This document shows positions 37,007 through 47,513 of a stretch of DNA of 64,000 bases, piece after piece. The notes beneath the pieces were generated by a model, which was given only the letters and a program-made list of their open reading frames with translations, ran no database searches and was not told the DNA's origin. Where the stretch lies: contig NZ_WSQA01000005.1 of assembly GCF_009768885.1 (NCBI RefSeq), forward strand, positions 1 through 64,000, in the 5' to 3' direction. The position numbers were made by a program, and so were the translations under genes. Positions within the stretch are counted from its first letter, which is position 1; each line of letters starts with the position of its first letter. This stretch comes from Sphingobacterium humi. Lineage in GTDB: Bacteria > Bacteroidota > Bacteroidia > Sphingobacteriales > Sphingobacteriaceae.

Positions 37007-37891
37007 ATGAACCTTACTATTCAAAATTTAAACAAAACCTATAAGAATGGGGTTAAAGCCCTGGACGATATTAACTTAAACATAGGCCCCGGCATGTTTG
37101 GCCTTTTAGGCCCGAATGGTGCGGGCAAATCATCTTTGATGCGCACCATTGCGACCTTGCAAAGCCCAGACTCCGGATCCATTACCTTTGGCGATCTGGA
37201 TGTATTAAACAATAAAAACGGTCTCCGCAATGTGTTAGGCTATCTTCCGCAAGAGTTTGGCGTCTATCCGAACCTATCGGCGGAAGAGCTTTTACTTTAC
37301 TTTGCCGATTTAAAAGGTATCCATAAAAAAGAAGACCGCAAGAAGATTGTTGCAGAGGTTTTGCAGATTACCAATTTATATGATGTTCGCAAGAAAAGCG
37401 TGAGTGGCTACTCCGGCGGGATGAAGCAGCGCTTCGGTATTGCGCAGATGTTGTTGAACCACCCGAAACTTATTATTGTCGATGAGCCTACTGCAGGACT
37501 CGATCCGGCCGAGCGCCATCGCTTCTTAAATGTATTGCGTGAGATTGGTGCCCAGCATACCGTTATTTTCTCTACGCATATTGTAGATGATGTTCGCGAG
37601 CTGTGTCACGAGCTAGCCATTATGAATGGGGGTAAGGTATTGTTCCGCGGTTCTTCCGCAGAAGGAGAAGCCCAATTGGCAGGCAAGATATGGACGAAGC
37701 GTATAGAACGCGCAGACTTCGATCAAGCAAATAGCCAATACCAAATCATCTCCTCCAACTACAACCAAGATAACACCTTAAACATCCGCGTGCTGAGTGA
37801 TGAATCGCCTGATCCATCGTTCCAAGCCGGACAACCGATGTTAGAGGATGTTTATTTTGTAGCCCTTAAAAAGGATGTTGCCCATGTTTAG
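37007..37891 (+). CDS. ABC transporter ATP-binding protein
   Basis: A 294-residue ABC ATPase. GPNGAGKSS (Walker A, about 35-43), SGYSGGMKQR (signature, about 131-140), LIIVDEPTAGLDP (Walker B, about 153-165) and a switch His in FSTHIVDD (about 187-194) are intact. It overlaps the start of the permease-peptidase gene, so the two form one exporter-like unit of the ABC-2 type. Confidence 0.94.
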   Translation: MNLTIQNLNKTYKNGVKALDDINLNIGPGMFGLLGPNGAGKSSLMRTIATLQSPDSGSITFGDLDVLNNKNGLRNVLGYLPQEFGVYPNLSAEELLLYFADLKGIHKKEDRKKIVAEVLQITNLYDVRKKSVSGYSGGMKQRFGIAQMLLNHPKLIIVDEPTAGLDPAERHRFLNVLREIGAQHTVIFSTHIVDDVRELCHELAIMNGGKVLFRGSSAEGEAQLAGKIWTKRIERADFDQANSQYQIISSNYNQDNTLNIRVLSDESPDPSFQAGQPMLEDVYFVALKKDVAHV

Positions 37892-40800
37892 TCGTATCTT
37901 TTCCTTTGAAATCATCCGCTGGTTTAAGCATCCGGTGTTTTATGTCTATTGTGCTATTTATTTTGCCTTGGCCTATTTTACTACTATTTCTAATTTAGGG
38001 GCCTTCGATTCCATTACAGCTACGGCGAGTCAACCGGTTTATTTTAATGCACCGATCAAAATTGCCGGCTTTTTTAATAGCTATTCCACTTTAATCTATT
38101 TTCTACTGCCAACGATTATAGGGGCTGCCGTTTACCGCGATTACCTCTATCAGGTGCATAATCTGTTGTTTTCCTATCCCTTGGATAAGCTGAGTTACCT
38201 ATCGGCTAAATTCCTCAGCGCCTTAACGGTGGTATGCATCATTGCTATCATCACCGTGATGGCCTATTACCTGGGGCAGTTTCATCCCGGTGTCAATCAG
38301 GAATTGATAGGTCCCAATCGCTTAGAAGCCTATGTGGGCGGATTTCTCATCGTTATTCTGCCTAACTTTCTCCTGTTTGGCAGTATCATCTTTGCCTTAG
38401 TTACTTTCACGCGTAATGTGTATGTAGGCTTTGTATTTGTGCTGATCCTTCTGCTTTTGCAAACGGTATTGGATATTGCCACCCAGAATATGGACAACAA
38501 ATACCTGGTTGCTTTATGGGATCCTTTTGGCTATCAACCCATCGTATACTATAGCCGCTATTGGTCGGTAGAAGAGCAAAACACCCTCTTACTGCCTTTA
38601 TCCGGAGTCATGCTCCATAACCGTTTGATATGGTCAGGCTTGGCCATCTTGATCTTGGGCTTTACGTATTATAAATTCTCTTTTTCACAATTGGGCATCA
38701 GCTTCGGTCGTGCTAAAACAGCGGAACGTGTCACCAAGAACAACTTTGGAAGCATTATCCAGATAAAATTGCCGCTGGTTCATATCTCCCATAGTTTCTG
38801 GAATAACCTGAAACTGAGCTGGCGCTTATCGCATCAGGACTTTAAATATGTAGTAAAAAACTGGACCTTCATTATCTTGTTAATGATTGCTGCCTTGTTT
38901 GTGCTTGCCATCATGTCGGTGGGCGGCATGCTCTTTGGCACCGTCACATACCCGGTCACCTGGCAGGTCTTAAGTACCATGGGAAGTGTCTATAGCTTCT
39001 TCCTGATTATTATGATCTTGCTGTTCTCCGGCATGTTGATCCAACGCGATCAGCAGCAGAATATGAAGCTTTTGATCGATGCAACGGCTGTTCCAAACTG
39101 GGTGCTCTTAACTTCCAAGGTAATTGCCCTCTTTAAAATGGCACAGGTGGTCTTGCTCATCAGTTTGCTTACCGGTGTGATCTACCAGGCCTATAATGGC
39201 TATTATAAATTCGAACTGGGGCACTATCTATTTGAGCTCTTTGTGTTGGATAACCTTAAGTATTTGGTGCTGATCGGCTTTGCCTTTTTCATCCATAGCT
39301 TCTTCAAAAACTACTTTGTAGGCTTCATCATCTGTCTACTTATTGTGTTGGGCATGCCGCTATTATCGCGTATAGGCATTGAACAAAATATCTTTAAATT
39401 CAATAACGATCCGCGGTTCAGCTATTCGGATATGAATGGCTACGGCGATATCCGTCATTACCTCTATTACCGCTTATATTGGTTGTTATTTGCAGGCTTT
39501 CTGTTTGCCTTGACCTTGCTTTTCTGGCGCCGCGGTATTATTTCCAGTGTGAAAGACCGCATGCAACAAGCGGAAAAACGTAATAAGGGTGTGTTGGCCA
39601 TTACCGCTGTGCTGTTATTGTTAGGTTTTTTCGGCTTAGGCTACAGCATATACTATGTCAACAATGTGGTTTCCACCCGCTATTCCAATAAGGAACGCGA
39701 AGTGCAGCAGGTTACTTATGAGAAGAAGTATGGGCATTTTAAAAAGCTGCCGAGCCCACGATTGGTTGATGTATTTACCAAAATAGATATCAACCCAGAG
39801 GATCGTACATTTACAGCCGAAGGACGCTTTATCTACATCAATAAAACGAAACAGCCTATAGACACGCTCTTCATGAACCTGAATGGGGAGGTGAAGAGTA
39901 CGGTGAATATTCATTGGGCACTAAAAGACTCGACCAAAGACGATGAGCTGGATGTCCGCTTGTATACCTTAGCTAAACCGATCTTACCGGGGGATACCCT
40001 AAAAGTAGATTACCGCTTAGCAAACCTAGGCAATACCTTTTTGCGCGATCGTTCCATTATCCTAGCTAACGGTACTTTCATCAACAACAGTATTTTCCCT
40101 TCTTTAACTTATACGGAAGCGGTGGAGCTGGTTGATAATTCAGTGCGTGCTAAGTATAAATTGCCAGACCGTGACCGCATGGCCGATCCAAGCGACAGCA
40201 CGAAATTAGGGAATACCTATATTTCTAATGAAGCCGATTGGATTAACTTTGAAGCCGTATTAAGTACCAGTCTTGATCAAATCGCTATTGCACCCGGCTA
40301 TTTGCAGAAGGAATGGCAAGAAAATGGAAAACGCTATTTCCATTACAAAATGGATAGCCCCATCCTGAATTTCTATTCCTTTATTTCCGCGAAATACGAA
40401 GTGAAGAAAGAAATGGTAGGAGATAAGCATATGGAAATCTATTACCATAAAGGGCATGAGTATAATCTAGACCGCATGATGGCTTCCATTAAGAAATCAT
40501 TGGCCTATTACGAGTCGCATTACAGCCCTTATCAGTTCCAGCAATTGCGTATTATCGAGTTTCCACAAACCTATGGCACCTTTGCGCAGGCCTTTGCCAA
40601 TACGGTTCCTTTTTCAGAAGGGATTGGCTTTATTGCCAAGGTGGATGAAACCGATCCAGATGCCATGGACTATCCTTATGCGGTGATATCGCATGAGTTC
40701 GCCCATCAGTGGTGGGCACATCAGGTTATCGGTGCCAATGTAAAAGGAGCCACCATGATGTCAGAATCCCTATCCGAATACAGCTCCTTGAAAGTGTTGG

Positions 40801-41531
40801 AGCATACCTATGGCAAGCAGCAGATGCATCGTTTCTTAAAAGAAGCATTAAACAGTTACTTGGAAGGACGTGCCGGCGAGCGGATCAAGGAAAATCCATT
40901 GATGTACAATGAAAACCAAGGCTATATCCATTATAACAAAGGCTCTTTAGTGATGTATGCCATGAGCTCGTACCTAGGTGAAGATGCCTTTAGCAAGATG
41001 TTGCAGGCTTATAATCAGAAAACAGCCTTTCAGTATCCACCTTATACCACCTCCCTGGAGTTTGTGGCGATGCTGAAAGAACATACCCCGGATTCCCTGC
41101 AATACCTGATTAAGGATATGTTTGAAACGGTGACCTTGTATGATAACCGCGTAGAGAAGACAACTTCTAAAAAGCTGAGCAATGGGCAGTATGAGGTAAC
41201 CATCGACTTTATCGTGAGCAAGTACCGTACAGACGAGAAAGGAAAGCGCAGTTATGAGGATAGTAAGGGGACTAAGCTAACGGCAAAAGGAGAGAAGAAG
41301 GAAATTAATTCCCTGCCGCTGGCTGATTACATCGACCTGGCGGTCTTCGGGGAGCCGAAGAAATCTGGCGAACATAGCATCGATCGGCAGATCCTAAGCA
41401 AAAGACTGAAAGTCGATCAGATTAAAAATCAAGTTCGATTCGTTGTCAAAGAAAAACCTACCGAGGTGGGAGTGGATCCTATCCATATGTTGATCGATAC
41501 GGATACCGACGATAACAGAAAGAAGTTATAG
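37884..41531 (+). CDS. ABC-2 permease fused to an M1-family aminopeptidase
   Basis: About 1,215 residues. The first half has two sets of ABC-2 permease helices (about 15-260 and 330-575), then one more helix (about 575-600), and the last 600 residues are an M1-type peptidase facing the periplasm. The zinc motif is HEFAHQWWAH (about 940-949), with the third ligand in SESLSEY about 20 residues on. The start at 37884 (FSRIFSFEIIRWF) is preferred; an in-frame ATG at 37875 adds three residues. This fused architecture is known in Bacteroidota, but its substrate is not. It overlaps the ATPase gene by eight bases. Confidence 0.9.
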   Translation: MFSRIFSFEIIRWFKHPVFYVYCAIYFALAYFTTISNLGAFDSITATASQPVYFNAPIKIAGFFNSYSTLIYFLLPTIIGAAVYRDYLYQVHNLLFSYPLDKLSYLSAKFLSALTVVCIIAIITVMAYYLGQFHPGVNQELIGPNRLEAYVGGFLIVILPNFLLFGSIIFALVTFTRNVYVGFVFVLILLLLQTVLDIATQNMDNKYLVALWDPFGYQPIVYYSRYWSVEEQNTLLLPLSGVMLHNRLIWSGLAILILGFTYYKFSFSQLGISFGRAKTAERVTKNNFGSIIQIKLPLVHISHSFWNNLKLSWRLSHQDFKYVVKNWTFIILLMIAALFVLAIMSVGGMLFGTVTYPVTWQVLSTMGSVYSFFLIIMILLFSGMLIQRDQQQNMKLLIDATAVPNWVLLTSKVIALFKMAQVVLLISLLTGVIYQAYNGYYKFELGHYLFELFVLDNLKYLVLIGFAFFIHSFFKNYFVGFIICLLIVLGMPLLSRIGIEQNIFKFNNDPRFSYSDMNGYGDIRHYLYYRLYWLLFAGFLFALTLLFWRRGIISSVKDRMQQAEKRNKGVLAITAVLLLLGFFGLGYSIYYVNNVVSTRYSNKEREVQQVTYEKKYGHFKKLPSPRLVDVFTKIDINPEDRTFTAEGRFIYINKTKQPIDTLFMNLNGEVKSTVNIHWALKDSTKDDELDVRLYTLAKPILPGDTLKVDYRLANLGNTFLRDRSIILANGTFINNSIFPSLTYTEAVELVDNSVRAKYKLPDRDRMADPSDSTKLGNTYISNEADWINFEAVLSTSLDQIAIAPGYLQKEWQENGKRYFHYKMDSPILNFYSFISAKYEVKKEMVGDKHMEIYYHKGHEYNLDRMMASIKKSLAYYESHYSPYQFQQLRIIEFPQTYGTFAQAFANTVPFSEGIGFIAKVDETDPDAMDYPYAVISHEFAHQWWAHQVIGANVKGATMMSESLSEYSSLKVLEHTYGKQQMHRFLKEALNSYLEGRAGERIKENPLMYNENQGYIHYNKGSLVMYAMSSYLGEDAFSKMLQAYNQKTAFQYPPYTTSLEFVAMLKEHTPDSLQYLIKDMFETVTLYDNRVEKTTSKKLSNGQYEVTIDFIVSKYRTDEKGKRSYEDSKGTKLTAKGEKKEINSLPLADYIDLAVFGEPKKSGEHSIDRQILSKRLKVDQIKNQVRFVVKEKPTEVGVDPIHMLIDTDTDDNRKKL

Positions 41532-41547
41532 GCTTCTAAAATATAGC

Positions 41548-41577
41548 CTCGCAAGGATATGCCAAAACTTGCGAGGT
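41548..41577 (+). terminator. Intrinsic terminator after the permease-peptidase gene
   Basis: CCTCGCAAG (41548-41556) pairs with CTTGCGAGG (41569-41577), followed by TTTT. Confidence 0.75.
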
Positions 41578-41623
41578 TTTCTATTCCCGGGGTACCCATA
41601 GTCCAAAGACCAAAGGTTTTTCG

Positions 41624-41631
41624 TATTTTTG
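41624..41631 (+). promoter_or_regulatory. Promoter -7 element TATTTTTG of the AAA ATPase gene
   Basis: Exact TAnnTTTG match, 32 bases before the ATG at 41664. Confidence 0.5.
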
Positions 41632-41663
41632 TGGGATAGTAACATAGGATTTCCCCATTCAAT

Positions 41664-42383
41664 ATGAATATTCAAGACCTTATTATTAAGGATAAAGAAC
41701 CGGTTAATTTAGACGATGTTTTTCTAAGTGAGGAGAACAGGAGCCAACTCCAGCAACTCATCAAAGAGCAACTTTTTGTGAAAGATCTGCAGGCTTTTGG
41801 TCTGCCAGTCAATAATAAGGTATTGCTGTATGGTAGCTCAGGCTGTGGGAAAACAACCACTGCCAAAGCTATTGCCCATGCCATTCAACGGCCTTTAATT
41901 GTGTTGAACTTGAGCAACATTATCAATGCCCGAATTGGCGAAACCTCCCAAAACATAAAGCAGGTATTCGATCGAGCAATCCGCGACAAGGCGGTTTTGT
42001 TTCTCGATGAGTTTGACCAGATTGGCAAAGCCCGCGGAGAGGATGAAAATGATGTAGGCGAGATGCGACGCTTGGTGAATACCATGATCCAATTGATAGA
42101 CTACCTGCCCGAGGAAGTGATGCTGATCTGTGCCACCAACCATTTGGATATCATCGACTTTGCCCTGATCCGACGCTTTCAATTGAAGATAAGCTTTGAA
42201 ATGCCGGCCAAGGACGTGCTGGATAAGTATTACGATAAATTATTAGCGCGTTTTCCGGAGGAGTTCCGAAACATCGAACGACGCTATCAAATCTCTTTTG
42301 CTGAGGCGAAGGACTATTGTTTCACCTTGGTGAAGGCCAAGCTGATCAAAGCCCTGGAAAGCCGGCACCAACAGATTATGTAA
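41664..42383 (+). CDS. Small AAA+ ATPase
   Basis: A 239-residue AAA+ protein consisting of little more than the ATPase core: GSSGCGKT (Walker A, 57-64), VLFLDEFDQIG (Walker B, about 112-122), a sensor-1 Asn in CATNH (about 157-161) and an arginine pair in ALIRRF (about 168-173). No substrate-processing domain is attached and no obvious partner is adjacent; in other bacteria ATPases like this pair with a protease. Its stop codon is inside the left arm of the terminator. Confidence 0.86.
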   Translation: MNIQDLIIKDKEPVNLDDVFLSEENRSQLQQLIKEQLFVKDLQAFGLPVNNKVLLYGSSGCGKTTTAKAIAHAIQRPLIVLNLSNIINARIGETSQNIKQVFDRAIRDKAVLFLDEFDQIGKARGEDENDVGEMRRLVNTMIQLIDYLPEEVMLICATNHLDIIDFALIRRFQLKISFEMPAKDVLDKYYDKLLARFPEEFRNIERRYQISFAEAKDYCFTLVKAKLIKALESRHQQIM

Positions 42384-42431
42384 GCATAAAAAAAAGCATT
42401 TTAGATTTCTAAAATGCTTTTTTTTATGCTT
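42382..42431. terminator. Bidirectional terminator
   Basis: A 23-base perfect stem (42382-42404 with 42409-42431) around ATTT, with eight A and eight T built in. It serves two convergent genes. Confidence 0.85.
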
Positions 42432-42445
42432 TATAGTGCTATTGC

Positions 42446-44098
<1,653 letters not shown>

Positions 44099-44145
44099 TT
44101 AGGGAACGGTCAGTATACTTGAATTTTTTAGGGTAGAGCCTATCC

Positions 44146-45096
44146 TTAGAAGCGATCCAGTTCAAGGGATAAGGCCTTCAAATCTTGTTTCATCAGGTTG
44201 ATGTTCGACTCCAACTGATCGTACATATCAGCGCGGTTATTTAGTTGTTCGCTGCTGTATTTGCCACCTTCCCCAAAATAAAGTTGCTCTAATTCTGATT
44301 TTGAATCCTTTTCAATTTGTCCTAGATGGGTCCATTTATCAATAATCTGCTCGCGCAGGGAATGCTGCACCCCATCCTCCGGATTGGCATAGTTCAAGTA
44401 GTACCACACCGCCGGTGGGAAGATCTCCGGATTGGAAGCCCCAAACCAAATATCTTTTAAGGCATTGCGCTTATGATGAAACTCGATAGATTCCTTATTA
44501 AAGAACATCAGAAAACCGAAGCTGGCTTCGGCAATACCCGTGGAGATGCCGGTGGCATTGGCTGCGGTTTCATTTTTGATGACCCCACCGGTCAAGATGG
44601 CGCCGGCAGCACCCACTACGATGGCGGCAATGGTTAATTTAGACTCCCGATTATCCGCCCGACCACTGAGGTAATTCGCAATCTGACTTGTCCGTTCTTC
44701 CTCACAGTCCATTTCTGAAGATATCGCTGAAATTTCCAAGGATGACATATTGATTTTATGGTCCATATCCTGTTTCAGCTCCAGTATAGATAGGCGGTAT
44801 TCAGCGTCCTGTTTAGGCTGTGCTTTCAACTGTATGTATTTTTCCAGCGTGGGAATCAGGCCGATGGCATTCGCCATGTTTAAACTGTTGTAGCTTAGTT
44901 TATGTTGCAGAGCCTCACTGAGTTGCTGTAAATGCAGGGGTGTGGGCAGATCCGCTTCCGTATAATTGTACACATTGCGTTGGTTACAATTGCTATGGGA
45001 CAGGAGGTTTCTGATTTCCGCATTTTTTACCGTAGCGCAAGAGCTAGTTGCCAGCACTAAGGTGCAGATAACCAAGGTGTTTAACAGGGCCTTCAT
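44146..45096 (-). CDS. Hypothetical lipoprotein with coiled-coil, 316 residues
   Basis: Not recognised. Signal with lipobox ATSSC (Cys at residue 20), long helical stretches (about 60-140 and 275-316) likely to form coiled coils, and a Gly/Ala-rich hydrophobic segment near 155-180 (IAAIVVGAAGAILTGG) that may enter the membrane. A downstream position relative to the AGCS gene is excluded, since they are divergent with a 194-base gap. Confidence 0.72.
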   Translation of the reverse strand: MKALLNTLVICTLVLATSSCATVKNAEIRNLLSHSNCNQRNVYNYTEADLPTPLHLQQLSEALQHKLSYNSLNMANAIGLIPTLEKYIQLKAQPKQDAEYRLSILELKQDMDHKINMSSLEISAISSEMDCEEERTSQIANYLSGRADNRESKLTIAAIVVGAAGAILTGGVIKNETAANATGISTGIAEASFGFLMFFNKESIEFHHKRNALKDIWFGASNPEIFPPAVWYYLNYANPEDGVQHSLREQIIDKWTHLGQIEKDSKSELEQLYFGEGGKYSSEQLNNRADMYDQLESNINLMKQDLKALSLELDRF

Positions 45097-45290
45097 ACGT
45101 AGATAATTTAGAGCAGCTAAGTGTGAATAATCGCTTTTTATTTCCGGGCAATTTATAAAAATTTTTCAGATAACAATCATTTTTAAAACGATTGCGTTGC
45201 GCCTTCTTTACAAAAAAAGATGTGCAGGTTCGCAAAAAAAATAGTTTCTTTACAGATATTTTATGGTCAATATACAAGTAAACCAAATTA

Positions 45291-46751
45291 ATGGATAATA
45301 TTATTTCTACCATTTCCTCCTTCGTATGGAGCGATATTTTTATTTACCTATGCCTGTGTACAGGGCTTTATTTCTCCATCCGAACAGGCTTTTTACAGAT
45401 TACTTATTTAAAAGATATGCTGCGCTTACTCTTCGCCAAGAAAAAAGGCGAGGAGGGGATTTCTTCCTTTCAGGCCTTCGCATTGGCCATTTCCGGAAGG
45501 GTAGGAACAGGTAATATTATCGGGGTGGCCACCGCCATTTTCTATGGTGGCCCCGGCGCCATATTTTGGATGTGGATCATCGCTTTTCTAGGCTCCGCTT
45601 CCGCCTTTGTGGAAGCCATGCTCGGGCAGCTATACAAGCAAAAAGACGGTGCCGAGTTTAGAGGGGGACCCGCTTATTATATTGAAAAAGGATTAGGCGT
45701 TAAATGGTATGCTATTCTGTTCGCCGTTTTAACGGTCATCAGTGCAGGCTTGTTATTGCCGGGCGTGCAAAGTAATGCCATTGCGTCCTCGGTATATAAT
45801 GCTTTCGAACTGCCAACTAATTATACAGGGATGATTGTGGTGGCCTTATTAGTGTTGATTATTTTTGGCGGCGTGAAGCGCTTAGGAACCGTAGCTGAAT
45901 ATGTTGTTCCTTTTATGGCCGGTGGTTATATTATTATGACATTGGTTATTATCGCCATGAACTACCATCAAATTCCAGAGGTGTTTTCCCTCATTTTTAA
46001 AAGCGCATTTAGCATGGATGCTACTTTTGGTGGTATCATCGGTATGGCGATTGCATGGGGCGTAAAACGCGGTATTTATTCCAATGAAGCAGGGCAAGGT
46101 ACGGCGCCACATGCCGCTGCTGCTGCCGATGTTAATCACCCTGCTCAGCAAGGGCTCGTACAGGCCTTCTCTGTATATGTGGATACTTTATTTGTATGTA
46201 CAGCAACTGCTTTAATGATTTTATTCACCGGAAAATACAATGTAACCCATACGGATTCTGCCGGAAAGGCAACAACCTTACTGCAGGAAAACCTTCCGGG
46301 AGTAGATTATAACGGCTTTACGCAAGCGGCCGTTTCCCATCATTTTCCAGGATTCGGAAATAGCTTCGTGGCTATCGCCTTATTTTTCTTTGCCTTTACC
46401 ACCATTATGGCGTATTTCTATTACGCCGATACCAATATTGTATACCTCGTGAAAAACGAGAAAACCCGAAAGATTATCAGCTGGATTTTTAAAATTGCCT
46501 TCTTAGCGACTGTTTATTTCGGCACCATCCGTACCGCCGATACCGCTTGGGCAATCGGAGATATCGGCGTGGGATTAATGGCCTGGGTGAATATTATAGC
46601 CATCCTCCTGATGAGCAAAATAGCCATGAAAGTCTGGAAAGACTATAAGCAAAAACGAAAACAGGGACAGGAAGATCCAAGCTTTAACCCGAAAGAACTG
46701 GGAATTAAAAACGCGGAATTCTGGGAGGAAAAGGAAAAGGAAAGAGGGTAG
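45291..46751 (+). CDS. Alanine/glycine:cation symporter (AGCS family)
   Basis: A 486-residue inner-membrane transporter with about eleven helices, importing alanine or glycine with Na+. SSFQAFALAISGRVGTGNIIG (about 58-78) and WGVKRGIYSNEAGQGTAPHA (about 256-275) are hallmark AGCS motifs, and PGAIFWMW (about 87-94) supports it. The polar C-terminus has about 40 residues. No terminator is visible after it; a repeat element follows 29 bases on. Confidence 0.94.
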   Translation: MDNIISTISSFVWSDIFIYLCLCTGLYFSIRTGFLQITYLKDMLRLLFAKKKGEEGISSFQAFALAISGRVGTGNIIGVATAIFYGGPGAIFWMWIIAFLGSASAFVEAMLGQLYKQKDGAEFRGGPAYYIEKGLGVKWYAILFAVLTVISAGLLLPGVQSNAIASSVYNAFELPTNYTGMIVVALLVLIIFGGVKRLGTVAEYVVPFMAGGYIIMTLVIIAMNYHQIPEVFSLIFKSAFSMDATFGGIIGMAIAWGVKRGIYSNEAGQGTAPHAAAAADVNHPAQQGLVQAFSVYVDTLFVCTATALMILFTGKYNVTHTDSAGKATTLLQENLPGVDYNGFTQAAVSHHFPGFGNSFVAIALFFFAFTTIMAYFYYADTNIVYLVKNEKTRKIISWIFKIAFLATVYFGTIRTADTAWAIGDIGVGLMAWVNIIAILLMSKIAMKVWKDYKQKRKQGQEDPSFNPKELGIKNAEFWEEKEKERG

Positions 46752-46779
46752 GTTTTTTCTTAAGTTTTTGTTATCATAC

Positions 46780-46956
46780 TGTCATCGTGAGCGGAGTCGA
46801 ACGACTGGTACGTCAATGCAGTAAACAACATCTCAAACATGACAATCAGCTGCACAAGAAGGGTGTAAAGCATTAATAATAAAGCTTTATGTTTTCTTGA
46901 TTGCACTGACGTACCAGTCGTTCGTGGTTCGTGGTTCGACTCCGCTCACCATGACA
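46780..46956. repeat. MITE-like element, copy 2, imperfect inverted repeat
   Basis: The left arm (46780 to about 46825) and right arm (46897-46956) are related to copy 1 at 19554-19819. Both contain GAGCGGAGTCGAACGACTGG or its complement, but with point differences, and the right arm carries a 14-base insertion made of two TTCGTGG units. The spacer is about 71 bases, shorter than in copy 1. A pyrimidine-rich flank to about 47085 mirrors the purine-rich flank of copy 1, so the copies are in opposite orientation. Confidence 0.8.
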
Positions 46957-47152
46957 AATTGATGACAAAAAGATGGCAGCACGACAACAAATCGGTAAAA
47001 AAACAATGTACCACCTTCCGTCTTCTCCCTTTTCTCCTCCCTTTCACATCCCTTTCACACCCCTTTGCAGTAGGCGAAGATAGGGTTGAAAAAAGCTGCA
47101 ACAAAAGCCCACCAAATACCCATTCCAAAACCATTACTGCAGTCCATAAAAA
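46957..47152. other. Pyrimidine-rich non-coding flank of the repeat
   Basis: No gene is supported. TGACA-type words continue past the right arm, then a long CT-rich tract (about 47007-47085) and an A run (47148-47156) that forms the T tail of a minus-strand terminator. Confidence 0.5.
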
Positions 47153-47177
47153 AAAAGGGATGTTAACTATCCCTTTT
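47153..47177 (-). terminator. Terminator of the 29-residue gene
   Basis: AAAAGGGAT (47153-47161) pairs with ATCCCTTTT (47169-47177). On the minus strand it is followed by a run of at least nine T in all, a textbook terminator 20 bases after the small ORF. Confidence 0.75.
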
Positions 47178-47196
47178 CATTCTTTTCCTGAGTGTT

Positions 47197-47286
47197 TTAG
47201 TGAATGCCAAAACATGTTGTTGCAAATAATAAGACGAGCGCGACCAGTAGTAAAAGGAACAAGTTCGTCAATGGCGTCCTTTTCAT
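47197..47286 (-). CDS. Putative 29-residue hydrophobic membrane peptide
   Basis: An ATG at 47286 opens a 29-codon frame: a basic start (MKRTPLTN), a single hydrophobic helix (LFLLLLVALVLLFATTCF) and a short end GIH. The composition is that of a one-helix membrane peptide, and a clean terminator follows 20 bases downstream on the same strand, so the unit looks like a deliberate small gene. It matches no family I can name. No exact promoter consensus was found upstream. Confidence 0.5.
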   Translation of the reverse strand: MKRTPLTNLFLLLLVALVLLFATTCFGIH

Positions 47287-47481
47287 GTTTGTTTAATAAG
47301 TGTTTATATTGGTATTTAACATTAAAGTTACACAAATTTTTTATGTGTGAAAATTTTAATGATAAGATACAAGAGTTATTCCTTGATATGAAGTGCAAAA
47401 ATGAAACCAAAAATTAAAGGTTAAACACGACTAGTTTTGTAGATTTTTTTCGCAAGTCCGCTAATATTCCATTGAATTCCT

Positions 47482-47489
47482 TACTTTTG
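47482..47489 (+). promoter_or_regulatory. Promoter -7 element TACTTTTG of the NhaC gene
   Basis: Exact TAnnTTTG match, 24 bases before the ATG at 47514. Confidence 0.55.
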
Positions 47490-47513
47490 TGCGTTTTACA
47501 TTAATCCCAGTAT

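Noticed and set aside
46914..46950. Repeat arm resembling a tRNA T-arm (GGTTCGACTCC)
   Set aside because: No acceptor, D or anticodon stem can be built around it; it belongs to the inverted repeat family.
46959..47417. 152-codon open frame after the AGCS gene
   Set aside because: It spans the repeat flank, a CT-rich tract and a terminator; codon use and translation do not look coding.
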